NCBI GenBank assembly: GCA_030123625.1
Contig: CP126121.1
Span: 1,962,179-2,026,178 of the forward strand
Direction: 5' to 3'
Origin: Nitrospira sp.
GTDB lineage: Bacteria > Nitrospirota > Nitrospiria > Nitrospirales > Nitrospiraceae
Length of the DNA: 64,000 nucleotides
In this document: piece by piece, positions 36,942-46,055 of the stretch
How positions within the stretch are numbered: the first letter of the stretch is position 1
Layout: each line of letters starts with the position of its first letter
Made by a program: the position numbers and the translations under genes
Notes under the pieces: model-generated
Databases searched by the model: none
Told to the model about the DNA's origin: nothing
Seen by the model: only the letters and a program-made list of their open reading frames with translations

Positions 36942-37718
36942 ATGGGAAAGGTTGTCGCTATTGCGAATCAAAAAGGCGGGGTCGCCAAGACTACCACGGC
37001 TATAAATCTTTCCTCAGCCATTGCACTAGAAGGAAGATCTGTACTCTTAGTGGATATGGACCCACAAGGAAACGCGACAAGTGGTCTCGGCATTGACCAA
37101 CAGTCCCTGAAGAGGACAATCTACAGTTGCCTTGTCAAAACCAGCACGATCCAAGAATCATCACTAGAGACTTCAGTTTCAGGACTCACTCTCTTACCGG
37201 CCAACGCGGATTTGGCAGGGGCTGAGGTGGAACTTGTCAACGTTGAAAGGCGCGAAGGTCATCTCAGAATCATCATTGAGGAAGTCAGAGAGAAATATGA
37301 CTTTATTTTTCTCGATTGCCCTCCAGCTCTGGGAATTCTCACCATCAATGCCCTTACCGCCGCAGATTCCGTTCTCATACCGGTCCAATGCGAATATTAC
37401 GCGATGGAAGGCCTGACCAGGCTCATCGGGAGTATTGATCTTGTTCGTCAATCGTTTAACTCCAGCTTAGAGCTAGAGGGTATTGTCTTGACGATGTTTG
37501 ACTCGCGCAACACCTTATCCAAGCAAGTAGCTGAACAAATACGGTCTCACTTTGTCGATAAGGTTTATCAAGCCGTCATCCCGCGCAATGTCTCGCTCGC
37601 AGAGGCGCCGAGTTATGGCCGACCTGGAATCTTGTACAACGTGGCATCTGCCGGCTCGCAAGCATACGTAACTTTAGCTAAGGAGTTTGTTGTCCATGGA
37701 GAAAAAAGCCCTCGGTAA
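36942..37718 (+). CDS. parA: Chromosome partitioning ATPase ParA (Soj)
   Basis: A 258-aa deviant-Walker ATPase that moves ParB-parS complexes over the nucleoid. It starts MGKVVAIANQKGGVAKTTTA with the signature lysines, then DMDPQGNATSGLG, FLDCPPALGILTINAL and VPVQCEYYAMEGL. A gtaggagc ribosome binding site precedes it, and a parS site lies just upstream. It overlaps parB by 23 bases, giving tight coupling. Confidence 0.97.
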   Translation: MGKVVAIANQKGGVAKTTTAINLSSAIALEGRSVLLVDMDPQGNATSGLGIDQQSLKRTIYSCLVKTSTIQESSLETSVSGLTLLPANADLAGAEVELVNVERREGHLRIIIEEVREKYDFIFLDCPPALGILTINALTAADSVLIPVQCEYYAMEGLTRLIGSIDLVRQSFNSSLELEGIVLTMFDSRNTLSKQVAEQIRSHFVDKVYQAVIPRNVSLAEAPSYGRPGILYNVASAGSQAYVTLAKEFVVHGEKSPR

Positions 37719-38547
37719 AGGACTCGGCGCCCTTCTACCCTCCTCCAAAGTAGGCCAGTCAGCGGAACCGGTCGATGTCCAGCGGATACGAATCGAGCAT
37801 ATTGTACCCAATCGCTATCAACCGCGGCACATCTTCACCCCAGAAGAACTTGCTGAACTCGCGGCTTCCATTAAAGAGAGCGGAGTTCTTCAGCCGATTA
37901 TAGTCCGCCGTAAAGGTGACGGTATTTACGAATTGATCGCCGGAGAACGCCGATGGCGCGCCTCGAAGGAAGCCGGCCTGGAAACCATCCCCGTCGTCAT
38001 TCGCAATTGTAGTGATCAAGAGTCTCTCTTGCTGGCATTGGTTGAGAATCTCCAACGGGAAGACTTGAATCCGATGGAGACTGCGCGGGCGTATTCGCGC
38101 ATGATGAATGAATTCGGCCTTACGCAAGACGCGATTGCCGTAAAAGTCGGCCGTGATCGTTCCTCCGTCGCAAACTTCGTTAGACTGATCCATCTTCACC
38201 CGGAAGTACAGGAACTCGTCGAAGGAGGAACTCTAACAACAGGTCATGCGAAAGTCTTGCTCGGCCTCCAATCCCCGGAAGAGCAGCTCAGGATCGGCAA
38301 AATGGTTGTCGCCAGCACTCTTTCCGTCAGAGAAACGGAAAAACTCGTAGATCTCTCTCTTGTAGGGAGGAAGAAGCGGCAGCCGAAGAGTCTTCAGAGT
38401 TCACCTTGGGCTGATCTCGAGATCAGGTTGCAGAAGCGTCTTGGCACGAAAGTGACGATCCATCCACACAAGCAAGGAGGGAAAATCGTCATTCATTATT
38501 TCTCTCCTGACGAACTCGATGGTATTGTAGATACACTCCTGAGTTAG
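37696..38547 (+). CDS. parB: Chromosome partitioning protein ParB (Spo0J)
   Basis: A 283-aa CTPase and DNA-binding clamp that loads at parS. The start is MEKKALGKGLGALLP, typical for the family. The CTP-binding region holds NRYQPRHIFTPEELAELAAS and ELIAGERRWRASKEAGL, the helix-turn-helix is FGLTQDAIAVKVGRDRSSVA, and a C-terminal dimerisation part follows. The ATG at 37696 lies within parA. Cognate sites are the two parS copies at 36240 and 36905. Confidence 0.97.
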   Translation: MEKKALGKGLGALLPSSKVGQSAEPVDVQRIRIEHIVPNRYQPRHIFTPEELAELAASIKESGVLQPIIVRRKGDGIYELIAGERRWRASKEAGLETIPVVIRNCSDQESLLLALVENLQREDLNPMETARAYSRMMNEFGLTQDAIAVKVGRDRSSVANFVRLIHLHPEVQELVEGGTLTTGHAKVLLGLQSPEEQLRIGKMVVASTLSVRETEKLVDLSLVGRKKRQPKSLQSSPWADLEIRLQKRLGTKVTIHPHKQGGKIVIHYFSPDELDGIVDTLLS

Positions 38548-38717
38548 CCCTCGCCTGACCGTCAGCGTGCCTTCTTTTCGCCTAAAAAGCATATCAATTG
38601 CCTTTTGAGCACATGAACGCTAAATATCTCATCGAAACAAACCGATATCTTTTCTAACGGTAAGCCCATGCTTTGTAATCGGATCCAGTGATCTAAATCT
38701 CAAGAGGAGGAAAGTGT

Positions 38718-39212
38718 ATGTGGAAGGAGAAACAAGACGGTAGACGCTCCGATGATATTGATACGGAGAGCAATGGATTGAGCACGGAATCTATGCGCCA
38801 CGAACCCGGGCAAGATGTCAGCGCTTTCGTAGGAAAGGGGGTTGTGTTCAAGGGCACCATCACCTACAACGGGACCGTTCGAATCGATGGCACGCTCGAG
38901 GGCGAAATCCACACCGATGGCATCCTGTTGGTAGGCGAAGAAGCCGTTATTACGGCGAAAGTTACGGCCGGAACGGTCGTCTGTAAAGGGAAGATTACCG
39001 GCGATATTCATGCCAAAGACAAGATGAAATTACGTGCTCCTGCGATTATCAACGGCGGAATCACCACACCCATGCTCTCCATGGAAGAAGGAGTCCTCTT
39101 TAACGGTACCTTAGAGATGGAACAAGCCGCACCTACCTCGCAACGTGATACGACACATCTTCATTCCATCGGAATCCCGGGTGAGCCCGTCATCAGGAGG
39201 GTCTCGGCATAG
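38718..39212 (+). CDS. Bactofilin, first of a pair
   Basis: A 164-aa polymer-forming cytoskeletal protein. The central beta-helix has repeats such as VVFKGTITYNGTVRIDGTLE, GEIHTDGILLVGEEAVI and ITGDIHAKDK. Disordered tails are on both sides (N-terminal 35 residues and the last 25). It follows parB by 170 bases with an aagaggagg site of its own. Bactofilins scaffold ParAB, stalk or cell-wall enzymes in other bacteria, so a link to chromosome partitioning is plausible here but inferred. Confidence 0.94.
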   Translation: MWKEKQDGRRSDDIDTESNGLSTESMRHEPGQDVSAFVGKGVVFKGTITYNGTVRIDGTLEGEIHTDGILLVGEEAVITAKVTAGTVVCKGKITGDIHAKDKMKLRAPAIINGGITTPMLSMEEGVLFNGTLEMEQAAPTSQRDTTHLHSIGIPGEPVIRRVSA

Positions 39213-39340
39213 TCATGTGATACACTACATAATAAAACAATACAGGGAGCATGTGCTTTCCATCGAGGAGCTTCCTTCTGTTCAACCCCATTTGACGACG
39301 ATGCCTCGTCGGTTGTTGTCACAAGGAGCAAGATAAACTG

Positions 39341-39787
39341 ATGTGGGCCCTAGGCGACAAACATGCTCAAGACACGGGCAACAGCGATAATTTTACATTC
39401 CTGGCAAAAGGAGTCGATTTTAAGGGCGTTCTCAACTTTGATGGGACCATCCGCATCGACGGCCGTCTTGAAGGCGAAGTCCACACCACCGGAACGCTGA
39501 TTATCGGGGAGCAGGCAGTCATTAAGGGCATTCTTTCAGCCGGCACCCTGATGACGAGCGGCAAGGTCAACGGCACGGTTACAGCTACCGCAAAAATTCA
39601 AATTCTTAAACCTGGGATTCTTATTGGTGATATTCGTACACCCGGCATTTCGATCGAGGATGGCGCTCACTTCCATGGCATGTGTGACATGGGAGCTCAT
39701 AAATGGGTCGATGAAAACCCATCGTCACCCAAGAACGTTCACGATTTGGCATCCCATCGAGGCAAAGCTCGGGCGGCAGACCTCTAG
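39341..39787 (+). CDS. Bactofilin, second of a pair
   Basis: A 148-aa bactofilin with the same beta-helix repeats: VDFKGVLNFDGTIRIDGRLE, GEVHTTGTLIIGEQAVI, KGILSAGTLMTSGKVNG and ILIGDIRTPG. It is clearly paralogous to the upstream gene but has a different N-terminal tail (MWALGDKHAQDTGNSD) and C-terminus. The aaggag site is about 20 bases from the start. Tandem bactofilins often co-polymerise. It lies 36 bases before mnmA, with which it may share transcription. Confidence 0.93.
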   Translation: MWALGDKHAQDTGNSDNFTFLAKGVDFKGVLNFDGTIRIDGRLEGEVHTTGTLIIGEQAVIKGILSAGTLMTSGKVNGTVTATAKIQILKPGILIGDIRTPGISIEDGAHFHGMCDMGAHKWVDENPSSPKNVHDLASHRGKARAADL

Positions 39788-39822
39788 CCCTTTATCCACT
39801 CCTCCCGGTACAATACCGCCCC

Positions 39823-40905
39823 ATGACCCGACCAACCGTTCTCCTTGGTATGAGCGGCGGAGTTGATAGCTCCGTTGCTGCTGCATTGCTGGTTCGCCAG
39901 GGCTACGACGTGCATGGCATTACCTTTCAGGTATGGGAACATGAAGATGAAACTGTATCAGCCTCCAAAAAGTGGCAAGAACGGGGGTGCTGTAAGGTCG
40001 GCATCGCCAGACACGTCGCCAAACTCCTTAACATCTCCCACGAAGTCATCGATACTCGCGACACCTTTCGGAAAGGAGTCATAGACGATTTTCTCCACGG
40101 CTATACCACCGGCACGACACCCAATCCTTGTGTGCGCTGTAACGAGAGAGTGAAAATTCGGGGACTCATGGATCTCGCAACCTCGCGAGACATCAATTAT
40201 GTAGCAACAGGACATTACGCGCGTCTTCGGAACAATCACGGCACTTTCGTCCTCGCACGAGCCACTGATGATCGCAAGGATCAAACCTACTTTCTCTATC
40301 GCCTCAATCCTCACTGGCTTCCCAAACTTCTCTTCCCTCTAGGCAATCTGGTCAAATCAGACGTCTGGAGAGAAGCGGAAGCCTTGGGGCTCCCGGCCGA
40401 TGAGCTGAAGGAAAGTCAGGAAATCTGCTTTGTCACTCAAGGAGATTATCGTACATTCATCGAAAAAGAGGTTCCCGAAGCCAAGAGACCCGGCCTCTTT
40501 ATTGACGAGGCAGGGCAGCCGTTGGGCCAACACGACGGAATTGCGTTCTACACACCAGGACAACGCCGGGGTCTTGGCGTTGCCACAGGACAACGGCTCT
40601 ATGTTCAACAAGTACGCCCCATTACCAATACTGTCATGCTCGGCCCGGAGAAATCCTTGCTCAGACAAGACTGTACGGTGAGCGAGCTTAATATCTTTGT
40701 GCCTCGACTATTAGAAGGCCCCACCGAAGTTCACGTTAAAGTCCGCTACGCGACACCGCCTACACCTGCTATTCTTTCACCGTTGACCTCCTCAAGCATC
40801 TGTGTTCAATTCCGGGAGCCTCAACGGGCATTGAGCCCCGGCCAATCCGCCGTCTTCTATGAAGGAGATCTGGTTCTCGGAGGCGGCATTATCCAACCGT
40901 TCTAA
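39823..40905 (+). CDS. mnmA: tRNA-specific 2-thiouridylase MnmA
   Basis: A 360-aa enzyme making s2U34 in tRNA. It has the PP-loop LLGMSGGVDSSVAAALL, the first catalytic Cys in TPNPCVRCNERVK, the second in ESQEICFVTQGDYRTFI and a C-terminal beta-barrel (GQSAVFYEGDLVLGGGII). Together with mnmE and mnmG in the same window it completes the U34 modification set. Length is normal. Confidence 0.96.
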   Translation: MTRPTVLLGMSGGVDSSVAAALLVRQGYDVHGITFQVWEHEDETVSASKKWQERGCCKVGIARHVAKLLNISHEVIDTRDTFRKGVIDDFLHGYTTGTTPNPCVRCNERVKIRGLMDLATSRDINYVATGHYARLRNNHGTFVLARATDDRKDQTYFLYRLNPHWLPKLLFPLGNLVKSDVWREAEALGLPADELKESQEICFVTQGDYRTFIEKEVPEAKRPGLFIDEAGQPLGQHDGIAFYTPGQRRGLGVATGQRLYVQQVRPITNTVMLGPEKSLLRQDCTVSELNIFVPRLLEGPTEVHVKVRYATPPTPAILSPLTSSSICVQFREPQRALSPGQSAVFYEGDLVLGGGIIQPF

Positions 40906-41025
40906 CTCCAGCCCTTTCTTCTTCTTGACTTGTCCCGCAATCATCCTATAGCCTTGAGAGCTGCGGGTGCGGAGGGCAACTGTCTCCGTTCAGACTAGAG
41001 GTTCATGCATTAATCTGAGGTTTGG

Positions 41026-41310
41026 ATGTTCGGCTCATTTGGTTGGATGGAATTACTGCTGATCTTGATCATTGTCTTGATCATTTTCGGCGCGGGTAAA
41101 CTTCCCCAATTGGGAGAAGGCCTCGGTAAAGCCATTAAAGGCTTCAAGAAGTCCGTACACGAGGCCGACGCAATTGACGTAACACCGGCCGAACAGCCTC
41201 AGCAGGCTCAGTCACAGGCCGCCTCATCCAATCACGTCAACGCCCAATCAGCGACCACGCCATCGCCCGCTCCTCAAGCGACGCAACCGGGACAGGTGAA
41301 ACAAGGGTAA
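41026..41310 (+). CDS. tatA: Twin-arginine translocase subunit TatA
   Basis: A 94-aa protein with one N-terminal helix ([20 protein letters not shown]), the FGxGKLP hinge and an amphipathic helix ([17 protein letters not shown]), then a Gln/Pro/Ala-rich tail. This is the TatA/TatE layout, forming the pore of the Tat system. A second Tat-like gene follows after 67 bases; no tatC is present. Confidence 0.93.
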   Translation: MFGSFGWMELLLILIIVLIIFGAGKLPQLGEGLGKAIKGFKKSVHEADAIDVTPAEQPQQAQSQAASSNHVNAQSATTPSPAPQATQPGQVKQG

Positions 41311-41377
41311 AACCCTGAGAATTCCGGTGACGATTGGACAGTGGAGAGATAACGGTATTACCACTACTAGCTGAATC

Positions 41378-41677
41378 ATGTTTGGATTGGGAGCCAGCGA
41401 GATACTAATTATTCTGGTAATAGCCTTTCTCCTCTTCGGCCCAAAACAACTCCCAGAAGTCGGGCGCCAAGTCGGCAAAGCCATTAAGGGCTTTAAAGAT
41501 ACGGCGGAGGATCTGCGCAAATCGGTGGAGCCTGAGCTCAACATGATTCAACAAGAAGTCAAAATGGTCGAACAGGACTTTCAAGCTTCTATGAAAGAAG
41601 CCGAAGAAGAAATCACTGCCGCGGGTAAACAATCGGAGGAGACTCCACAGTCTGTTAACAAATCAGGTCACCTATAG
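41378..41677 (+). CDS. TatA/TatB-like protein
   Basis: A 99-aa protein with the same layout: N-terminal helix ILIILVIAFLLFGPKQLPEV, hinge FGPKQLP and amphipathic helix [20 protein letters not shown]. The longer charged second helix (EPELNMIQQEVKMVEQDF) is closer to TatB, which contacts TatC and substrates. It pairs with tatA. With TatC elsewhere, this could supply the B-type subunit, but TatA/TatB cannot be told apart firmly by sequence. Confidence 0.85.
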   Translation: MFGLGASEILIILVIAFLLFGPKQLPEVGRQVGKAIKGFKDTAEDLRKSVEPELNMIQQEVKMVEQDFQASMKEAEEEITAAGKQSEETPQSVNKSGHL

Positions 41678-41852
41678 CCGGAAATGATCAGTGCGGTGGT
41701 TTCACCAAGAGGATACGGGCAACAGGGACGCTCCGCTATTTTCCTCCGCTCATCGAACCCTCTCGTTGACGAGTGCATAGACATATCTCCTTGCTCATTT
41801 TTTGCCTCATGCAGAAAGGCCTGCTCCACTCGGCTCCTTTCCTCTTCAGAGA

Positions 41853-43568
41853 ATGCATACCCTAAGGATGCTTCCTAAACCGGTAGTTCGAAGACCGTGG
41901 AAAACGGTCTTTCTTACAGCCATGGCAATGGTGGTCGGACTATTTACTTTCTGCGGTCCAGCCGAGAGTGCCTTCGAATTGCCCGAAGGGGAAAAGATTA
42001 CCAATCCGATTGTCATCGGACGCGGTATCCCTCAAAAAGAAGCCTACGAACCGTTCGATCCAAAGATCGGCAGAAACTTCGATATTAAAAACCTCTGGAT
42101 GCGCGCCGATCTCCGCGTACGACCCGAATTCCGCAACAACGTCTGTTTCGGCGGAGGGATAGGAGCGGCCGGAGAATGTAATCGCCCCGGTATTGCGCCA
42201 AATAACCTGGCCGGCAACGCCAACGATCAATTCGTCCAACAGATGACCCGTCTGGGCCTCGGCTACGATCTGTCACCCGACGTCAATTTTTACCTCGAAT
42301 TCATTGATTCTCGTACCTGGGGTGGTAATGGAACACCTGTCGGCGCCGGAGGCGCTGGGAACAACGGAGACCCGTCGATCCATACCTGTGGGTCCACGCC
42401 TAATCCGGGTGGGAGGCCGGTCTGCACACTGGGAGTGCGAGCCGGTTATATGTTGATTCGTAACTTTGCCGGTGTACAGGGCTTGGGCTTAAAGGCTGGT
42501 CGGCAGTATCTGGTGTTCGGCGACCAGAGTTTGTTCGGCCACTTCGATTGGGCCAACACAGGCTTCTCGTTTGATGGTGTCATGGTGCAGTATTCCCACA
42601 GCATCATGGATACTCATGTAGGCTGGTTTCGGACAGCGGAAACGGACCTTTTACAAGGGGCTGCCGTCGGAAGTGGCGGTCCCAACATCGCCGGCACAGG
42701 TCAAGCAAGAAACGCCGCCGGCGATGCCGATTTCCTCATTCTTTATAATCAAATTAAAACGGTCCCTGGATTTCTCATCGAACCCTTCTATGTCTATTAC
42801 AAAAACAACTTGGGTGGAGGAGATATTTCTTCTCAGGGGCTCGGCACACCGAAACACGGCAATCAAACCCGTCATACTGTCGGAGGACGGGTAGCCATGA
42901 AGAAAGGATACTTCGATCTATCCAGCGAAGTGGTCTATCAGTTCGGGCACATGGGAGATACCGCTGCCAGCGCAAGCAGCCTATGCGGGGATCCCGGAGG
43001 CGAAGGAAAATGTCTCCACATCAATGCATGGGCAACCAGAAATTGGTTCGGCTACACAGCATTCAATCTGCCTGGGAAACCTCGGCTCGCCTTCAATTTT
43101 GACTATGCCTCCGGAGACGGTCGAGCAAACTGTACGTTAAACGCCGCCTATGGCGATTGCAAGACCGCCAACACGTTCGAAAACTTTTTCCCGACGAATC
43201 ACATTCACATGGGATACATGGATGTCATGGCATGGAAGAACATGATGAGCTTCTCCGGTAACTTTCAAGCCAGACCCTCATCCAATGATCATATCGAAAT
43301 TTGGTATACGAATCTCCACTTGGCCAATGCTCGAGATAACTGGTATCGCGCAAGCCAAGGAGTCTATGTGTTCTCGAAACCGGATAACACGGAAACTCAT
43401 ATCGGGGACGAAATCGATTTCGTTTGGACGCACTTCTTTATGAACGGCATGGTCGCCTTTCAAACAGGCTACGGCCATCTATGGCCTGGTTCCTATATCG
43501 CACGGAATTTAGGACGGCGAGCCGTCGGACAAGATTGGGCTTATGCCCAGCTCTGGATCAATTTTTAG
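41853..43568 (+). CDS. Outer-membrane porin, alginate-export family
   Basis: A 571-aa secreted beta-barrel. The signal peptide lies at about residues 12-40 (VFLTAMAMVVGLFTFCGPAE), with cleavage near AFELPEG. The mature part alternates aromatic and polar residues and ends in a strand with terminal aromatics (WAYAQLWINF), as in outer-membrane porins. Segments MWMRADLRVRPEFR-type and YLEFIDSRTWG are typical of the alginate-export family (AlgE-like) that is common in Nitrospira. It contains pairs of cysteines in loops (VCFGGGIGAAGECN, CTLNAAYGDC). It is monocistronic. The substrate is not known. Confidence 0.85.
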   Translation: MHTLRMLPKPVVRRPWKTVFLTAMAMVVGLFTFCGPAESAFELPEGEKITNPIVIGRGIPQKEAYEPFDPKIGRNFDIKNLWMRADLRVRPEFRNNVCFGGGIGAAGECNRPGIAPNNLAGNANDQFVQQMTRLGLGYDLSPDVNFYLEFIDSRTWGGNGTPVGAGGAGNNGDPSIHTCGSTPNPGGRPVCTLGVRAGYMLIRNFAGVQGLGLKAGRQYLVFGDQSLFGHFDWANTGFSFDGVMVQYSHSIMDTHVGWFRTAETDLLQGAAVGSGGPNIAGTGQARNAAGDADFLILYNQIKTVPGFLIEPFYVYYKNNLGGGDISSQGLGTPKHGNQTRHTVGGRVAMKKGYFDLSSEVVYQFGHMGDTAASASSLCGDPGGEGKCLHINAWATRNWFGYTAFNLPGKPRLAFNFDYASGDGRANCTLNAAYGDCKTANTFENFFPTNHIHMGYMDVMAWKNMMSFSGNFQARPSSNDHIEIWYTNLHLANARDNWYRASQGVYVFSKPDNTETHIGDEIDFVWTHFFMNGMVAFQTGYGHLWPGSYIARNLGRRAVGQDWAYAQLWINF

Positions 43569-43671
43569 AGCTCTGTCAGTCGGAATCCAGCGCATCAACA
43601 GACCAAAAACCAGCCGCTTGCCGACCTGCCGCCAATCAGAGCTCCTAATCGCCGGCTAATCCATCCGCTCT

Positions 43672-44283
43672 CTATATGGCCGCTTGAACGAATTGTTCCT
43701 GAAGTTCTCCATAGTTCTGCGTCACAGGAAATTCAGGAAATTCCTTCGGTAAATGATCGGGCGGCCGAAAGAAAAACCCGGCATCGGCTTCGCCCAACAT
43801 CGCAGTGTCGTTGTACGAATCACCGGCAGCCATCGTGAAGAAGTTCAGCGATTTGAGGGCAGCTACCGCATGCTTCTTTGGATTCTGCATTCTCATGCGA
43901 TAGTTCACGATGCGGCCATTTCCTTCAATTTCCAACTGATTGCAAAAGAGCGTCGGAAAACCCAACTGTCGCATAAGAGGCTGAACGAACTGATAGAACG
44001 TGTCTGACAAAATAATCACCTGATAGCGCTCCCGCAGCCATGCGAGGAAGTCAGCCGCCCCTTCTAAAGGACCCATTTTTGCAATCACTGCTTGAATGTC
44101 GCCGATCTTCAATGCCTGCCGATCCAGTATGTCCAACCGCTGCCTCATGAGTTTGTCGTAATCCGGCATCTCACGGGTCGTGACCTTCAAATCATCAATA
44201 CCTGTTTTCACTGCCACATTGATCCAGATTTCCGGAACGAGTACCCCTTCTAGATCCAAACACACCACCACGGGTTTTTGCAT
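43672..44283 (-). CDS. thrH: ThrH-like HAD phosphatase (phosphoserine/homoserine)
   Basis: A 203-aa HAD-family enzyme of the ThrH group, known as phosphoserine phosphatase with phosphoserine:homoserine phosphotransferase activity. It starts with VVVCLDLEGVLVPEIWI, where the HAD DxxG motif appears as DLEG, followed by ILSDTFYQFVQPLMRQLG and AGDSYNDTAML. A membrane segment is absent. The gene is transcribed alone and convergent with the porin gene. It may supply serine or O-phosphohomoserine-derived metabolites. Confidence 0.92.
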   Translation of the reverse strand: MQKPVVVCLDLEGVLVPEIWINVAVKTGIDDLKVTTREMPDYDKLMRQRLDILDRQALKIGDIQAVIAKMGPLEGAADFLAWLRERYQVIILSDTFYQFVQPLMRQLGFPTLFCNQLEIEGNGRIVNYRMRMQNPKKHAVAALKSLNFFTMAAGDSYNDTAMLGEADAGFFFRPPDHLPKEFPEFPVTQNYGELQEQFVQAAI

Positions 44284-44891
44284 GCAATCTCTCCTCTTCT
44301 TCTCTGAAGATACCCTCGCCCGATGCTGTCAGGAGTCAGCGTCAATACGACTTGAATGAATGAGCCGATTTGGAAGTGCTCAGTTGTGCAGAAACCTTCT
44401 TCGCAACGAACTTTGAAAACCTATTGAAGTCTACCATCAATGGAGCAGGTAAAGTTAATATGTCGCTGAACACTGAATCAAGAGCCATGGCACCGTGACG
44501 CTTATACTGTGGCAAAGGTGTGCCTCTAGTTGATTCACCCTCTTGTCGTTATGGCTTATGTCCGATCTATGCGAAACGGTGACACCGGCAGATCCTACCG
44601 GTTCGTTTGCCCTACCCCAAATGGACTCACACATAAGGCCATCTTTGGGCCTTGTGCGTCTCATAAAAAGGTGTAGAGTTTATGGTGCGCGGGTACACCG
44701 ACCCTGCCGAACATGAGATAGTCAACGAGAGGTCGTCGCTCATACCGAGTCAGCGAGGTGTACCCCCGCCCAACCACCACCTCTCATTTTCTGCTCCACA
44801 CAAAATGATTCTCTCTCATCGTCGCCTTGCATTATTCCCTCTTCCAGCTCAGTGATCTTGCTCCTTCCATAAAGAAACTCGATAATAACGT
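44284..44891. other. Intergenic stretch with RNA-like inverted structure
   Basis: About 600 bp without a credible gene. The 3' part contains a nested inverted-repeat region at 44684-44769 described separately. The 5' part shows nothing supportable. Confidence 0.55.
44684..44769. ncRNA. Candidate structured RNA or regulatory element
   Basis: A 9-bp perfect outer stem (gggtacacc, 44691-44699, with ggtgtaccc, 44757-44765) is extended by a GCG/CGC pairing outside it. Inside are a 5-bp stem (atgag, 44713-44717, with ctcat, 44739-44743) and a short acga/tcgt stem. The nested layout resembles a branched RNA, but no known family matched by eye. Strand is undecided, and a cruciform binding site is possible. 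Confidence 0.35.
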
Positions 44892-45266
44892 ATGGAACAA
44901 CCAATTGTATTTTCCGGCCATGTTATTGGTCTGCTCAAAGAGTACATGCGGGACCTTGTTGAACAGGCAACGCAAGAGCAGCATTCCCAAGAACAGTTCG
45001 GCTTTACTCCTCTGCCGTATCGTCCCGATCAGGCATTTTCCGACCTCCTCGCCCTGCTGGACGATCGCATCGAATCGGAAGGCATCCAAGTAGGCTTACC
45101 GGAATGTTTTCTCCATGACATGTGGACTCTCTGTAACGAAGCAGTGAAACCGATCTCTAATCATGTCTGGCTGGAAGGAAACCTGAATGGCCGGAGCATG
45201 ACGAAAGCTCAAACAAGGGAGCTGACCTATCAGGCTCTGATTCAGTTTATTGAGTCCCGTTCATGA
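44892..45266 (+). CDS. Hypothetical protein
   Basis: A 124-aa soluble protein, not recognised. It is mostly helical by composition, with acidic patches (VEQATQEQHSQEQ, LLALLDDRIESEG) and two cysteines. A motif PLPYRPDQAFSDLLALLDDR is the longest conserved-looking piece. No signal peptide and no strong ribosome binding site are present. The following small frame starts just after its stop. Coding status rests on length and a plausible protein composition. Confidence 0.6.
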   Translation: MEQPIVFSGHVIGLLKEYMRDLVEQATQEQHSQEQFGFTPLPYRPDQAFSDLLALLDDRIESEGIQVGLPECFLHDMWTLCNEAVKPISNHVWLEGNLNGRSMTKAQTRELTYQALIQFIESRS

Positions 45267-45276
45267 GAAGAAATTA

Positions 45277-45474
45277 ATGCAGCTTCTCTGGTTATCATAT
45301 AGTGTTTGGGGGCTCATCCTGATCCCCGTCCGCAGCCTGCGAACCGGCAGAGGGCGTGCCGAACCGGCAAAGAGTCCAGACGAACGATCTATCGTCACAT
45401 TAGTTCCAGTGATGACTGAAGGTCCTGAGAATCCACTTTTTCTCACACAGACCAGCGTACGGACACTGTTGTAG
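45277..45474 (+). CDS. Possible small membrane protein
   Basis: A 65-aa frame with one hydrophobic helix (LLWLSYSVWGLILIPV) and a basic then polar tail. A gagaag site precedes the ATG at 45277 by eight bases. It begins 10 bases after the upstream gene and could be co-transcribed. No family is recognised, and it may not be real. Confidence 0.35.
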   Translation: MQLLWLSYSVWGLILIPVRSLRTGRGRAEPAKSPDERSIVTLVPVMTEGPENPLFLTQTSVRTLL

Positions 45475-45572
45475 CGGAGAAATCTTCGCTCTGAATAACC
45501 TCTTGCTTCCGTTACGAAACTGGGACATGTATTAAAGCATTTACTTGCACGGCGTTCAGAAGAAGAGACGGA

Positions 45573-46043
45573 ATGGAATCAAAACGATATTGGTTGATGA
45601 AGTCGGAGCCCTCCACCTTCTCGATTGATGACTTGGTACGATCTCCCAACAAGACAACTTCTTGGGACGGAGTACGCAACTATCAAGCCCGCAATTTCAT
45701 GCGCAGCATGGTAGTCGGCGATCAGGTCCTGTTCTATCACAGCAACATCAATCCCCCGGCGGTCGTGGGTATTGTTGAGGTCGTCAAAACCGCCTATCCT
45801 GATCCCACACAATTCGACAGGAAGGACAAGCATTACGACCCGGAGAGCAAACCATCCGCCCCAAGGTGGGATATGGTCGATATCAGGTATGTTCGCAAAT
45901 TTGCTCGCCCATTGTCCCTGGACGAATTGCGGAAAGAGGGCAAGCTGAAAGGAATGGTGTTATTGAAAAAGGGGTCTCGTCTCTCAGTTCAGCCGGTTAC
46001 TCCACTGGAGTGGATCCACATCACCAGCCTCGTAAATGCCTAG
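45573..46043 (+). CDS. EVE domain protein
   Basis: A 156-aa protein of the EVE family, a PUA-related fold thought to bind modified bases in RNA or DNA. Family motifs are YWLMKSEPSTFSIDDL at the start, TSWDGVRNYQARNFMR, GDQVLFYHSN and VLLKKGSRLSVQPV. It spans the whole domain with nothing added. The ATG lies after an aagagacgg site. It stands alone next to a small HExxH peptidase on the opposite strand. Confidence 0.93.
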   Translation: MESKRYWLMKSEPSTFSIDDLVRSPNKTTSWDGVRNYQARNFMRSMVVGDQVLFYHSNINPPAVVGIVEVVKTAYPDPTQFDRKDKHYDPESKPSAPRWDMVDIRYVRKFARPLSLDELRKEGKLKGMVLLKKGSRLSVQPVTPLEWIHITSLVNA

Positions 46044-46055
46044 TCGCTCTTCGGA

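Noticed and set aside
41378-41677. A complete tatABC operon
   Set aside because: Only two TatA/B-type genes are here; the next gene is an outer-membrane porin and no TatC-like multi-helix protein follows.
44455-44664. 69-aa minus frame in the gap after thrH
   Set aside because: No start site, low-quality composition and no context.
44684-44769. Signal recognition particle RNA, 6S RNA or a known riboswitch
   Set aside because: The conserved loops of those families are not present; kept only as an unassigned structure.
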